Source: a virus. From it: 25,852 nucleotides of DNA. The translations under genes were made by a program, and so were the position numbers. Position 1 is the first letter of the stretch, and every line of letters begins with the position of its first letter. Shown here piece after piece: positions 25,167 through 25,852 of the stretch. The notes under the pieces were generated by a model. The model was not told the DNA's origin. It searched no databases and was given only the letters and a program-made list of their open reading frames with translations. Location of the stretch: the IMG/VR virus record IMGVR_UViG_3300030118_005287, positions 14,774-40,625 of that record; one strand, given 5' to 3'.

Positions 25167-25511
25167 ATGTCAGCTGTATATGTAAGCAACTTAGTCATAA
25201 ACTCTGGGGCAACATTTCAACAACAATTCGAACTCGAAAGTAGTTCATCAAATTCAGCCACTAATTTAGCTGGATTTCATGTAGCTGCTCAGATGAGAAA
25301 ACATGCTGGCAGCACAAGCGTTGCTGCAACCTTTACTTCATCAATTGTCGATGCTGATGCTGGAACAATTAGAGTAGGTTTAAGCAGTGTGACTACAGCT
25401 GGATTAAAGTCTGGTCGTTATGTATATGATGTTATTTTAACTGATGCTTCGAACGAAGTTACAAGAGTTGTTGAAGGGTCAGTATTAGTTAGAGCAGGAG
25501 TAACTCGCTAA
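25167..25511 (+). CDS. Virion-associated beta-sandwich protein, 114 aa
   Basis: The protein starts 'VYVSNLVINSGATFQQQFEL' and continues with 'LAGFHVAAQMRKHAGST', 'DADAGTIRVGLSSVTTAGLK', 'GRYVYDVILTDAS' and 'RVVEGSVLVRAGVTR'. This is the layout of small phage tail-associated proteins in which a 'G.T....F' strand is followed by 'G.IR..LS...T..L..G.YVYD' and an 'R...G...V...VTR' end, similar in style to the N-terminal domain of baseplate BppU-like proteins. That likeness is by pattern only. It is first after a late promoter, and its stop overlaps the next start (TAATG), placing it in a fibre/tail unit. Likely a structural connector; function not established. Confidence 0.75.
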   Translation: MSAVYVSNLVINSGATFQQQFELESSSSNSATNLAGFHVAAQMRKHAGSTSVAATFTSSIVDADAGTIRVGLSSVTTAGLKSGRYVYDVILTDASNEVTRVVEGSVLVRAGVTR

Positions 25512-25738
25512 TGGGAAACATTAGAGTTAAAGTAGGTCAGGCAGATGCGACACGAGTCGTATCATCTTTGGCTGGTAATGTAAGTGGATCGATTACTGGT
25601 TTGAGTGATGTTCAAGCTGGTAATTTACAGAATGGTATGGTATTAGTTTACAATTCTTCTATTGGAAAATTTGAAGCAACTTTAGAACTAACACCTGGCT
25701 CAGCACAAAATTTGGATGTTAATGGAGGACAATTTTAA
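25511..25738 (+). CDS. Small tail-fibre-associated protein, 75 aa
   Basis: The start overlaps the previous stop and has AGGAG 10 nt upstream (25496-25500). The N-terminus 'GNIRVKVGQADATRVVSSLA' is followed by 'ITGLSDVQAGNLQNGMVLVYNSSIGKFEAT', a motif (L.DV...L..G.VLVYN...GKFEA) that is very common in the shafts of marine phage tail-fibre proteins, and ends with 'DVNGGQF'. The motif suggests a short beta element that associates with, or was split from, a fibre protein. No catalytic feature. It is followed immediately by the fibre-like gene with its own Shine-Dalgarno. Confidence 0.75.
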   Translation: MGNIRVKVGQADATRVVSSLAGNVSGSITGLSDVQAGNLQNGMVLVYNSSIGKFEATLELTPGSAQNLDVNGGQF

Positions 25739-25852
25739 ATGGCCAGTATTATTAGAGTAAAAAGATCTACTGGTATAACCCCACCAAGTAGTTTAAACTT
25801 CGGTGAACTAGGACTTACGATAGGTGTAGGAACCGCCAATAATTCGGGTGGT
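25739..25852 (+). CDS. Tail-fibre-like virion protein, N-terminal 38 aa only (3' truncated by window edge)
   Basis: The ATG at 25739 overlaps no stop but lies directly after TAA at 25738 and has GGAGG 10 nt upstream (25724-25728). The visible part, 'MASIIRVKRSTGITPPSSLN' then 'FGELGLTIGVGT', is the standard opening of marine phage fibre/collar-type proteins (I.VKRS.....P.SL..GEL), a small N-terminal element that repeats in such proteins. The frame is open to the last base, so the gene continues beyond the window. Identification as a fibre-like structural protein is good; host specificity and length cannot be judged. Confidence 0.72.
   Translation, partial: MASIIRVKRSTGITPPSSLNFGELGLTIGVGTANNSGG

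Overview
The window is a compact, strongly AT-rich, entirely plus-strand block of virion structural genes from a T4-like (T4-superfamily) myovirus. The gene order (gp25, gp6, a very large protein, gp8, a DUF4815 protein, small tail genes, a fibre-like protein), the DUF4815 family, the 'VKRSTG' fibre start and the small 49-aa basic protein all match marine cyanophage/pelagiphage-type T4-like phages as I know them. The sequence alone does not separate a Prochlorococcus/Synechococcus host from a SAR11-type host. There are no tRNAs, integrases, insertion sequences, CRISPR arrays or minus-strand genes, and no gene-free stretch longer than about 60 bases.

Layout. (1) 1-387: C-terminal part of a GT-A-like glycosyltransferase, cut by the window edge. 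(2) 387-940: three very small genes (53, 49 and 53 aa), one strongly basic with no acidic residue and one with an acidic tail. (3) 958-16028: a late promoter (TATAAATA) followed by gp25, gp6 and a 4,248-aa protein at the place where T4 has gp7, separated by 1-3 nt. (4) 16039-25132: a second TATAAATA promoter, then gp8, a 2,425-aa DUF4815 protein at the T4 gp9/gp10 position, and a 63-aa coiled-coil protein. (5) 25134-25852: a third TATAAATA promoter, then a 114-aa and a 75-aa tail-associated protein and the start of a fibre-like protein that runs off the window.

How they work together. In T4, gp25, gp6, gp7 and gp8 form the baseplate wedge, and gp9-gp12 form its periphery and connect to fibres. 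Here the inner wedge parts gp25, gp6 and gp8 are recognisable and near ordinary size or moderately enlarged. The gp7 and gp9/10 positions are taken by giant modular beta-rich proteins. The same small repeat modules (GxGY beta motifs, an 'INDEIIxYxGI...RG...H' module, an 'IxGxxSGA' module) occur in both giants, and the GxGY motif also occurs in gp8, so the outer baseplate seems to have grown by exchange or duplication of a common module set. The giant gp7-position protein also carries an embedded YHYH domain. Promoter placement suggests three late transcription units that would give wedge-core, wedge-periphery and fibre proteins. Family assignments are from recognition of sequence patterns; no search was run.
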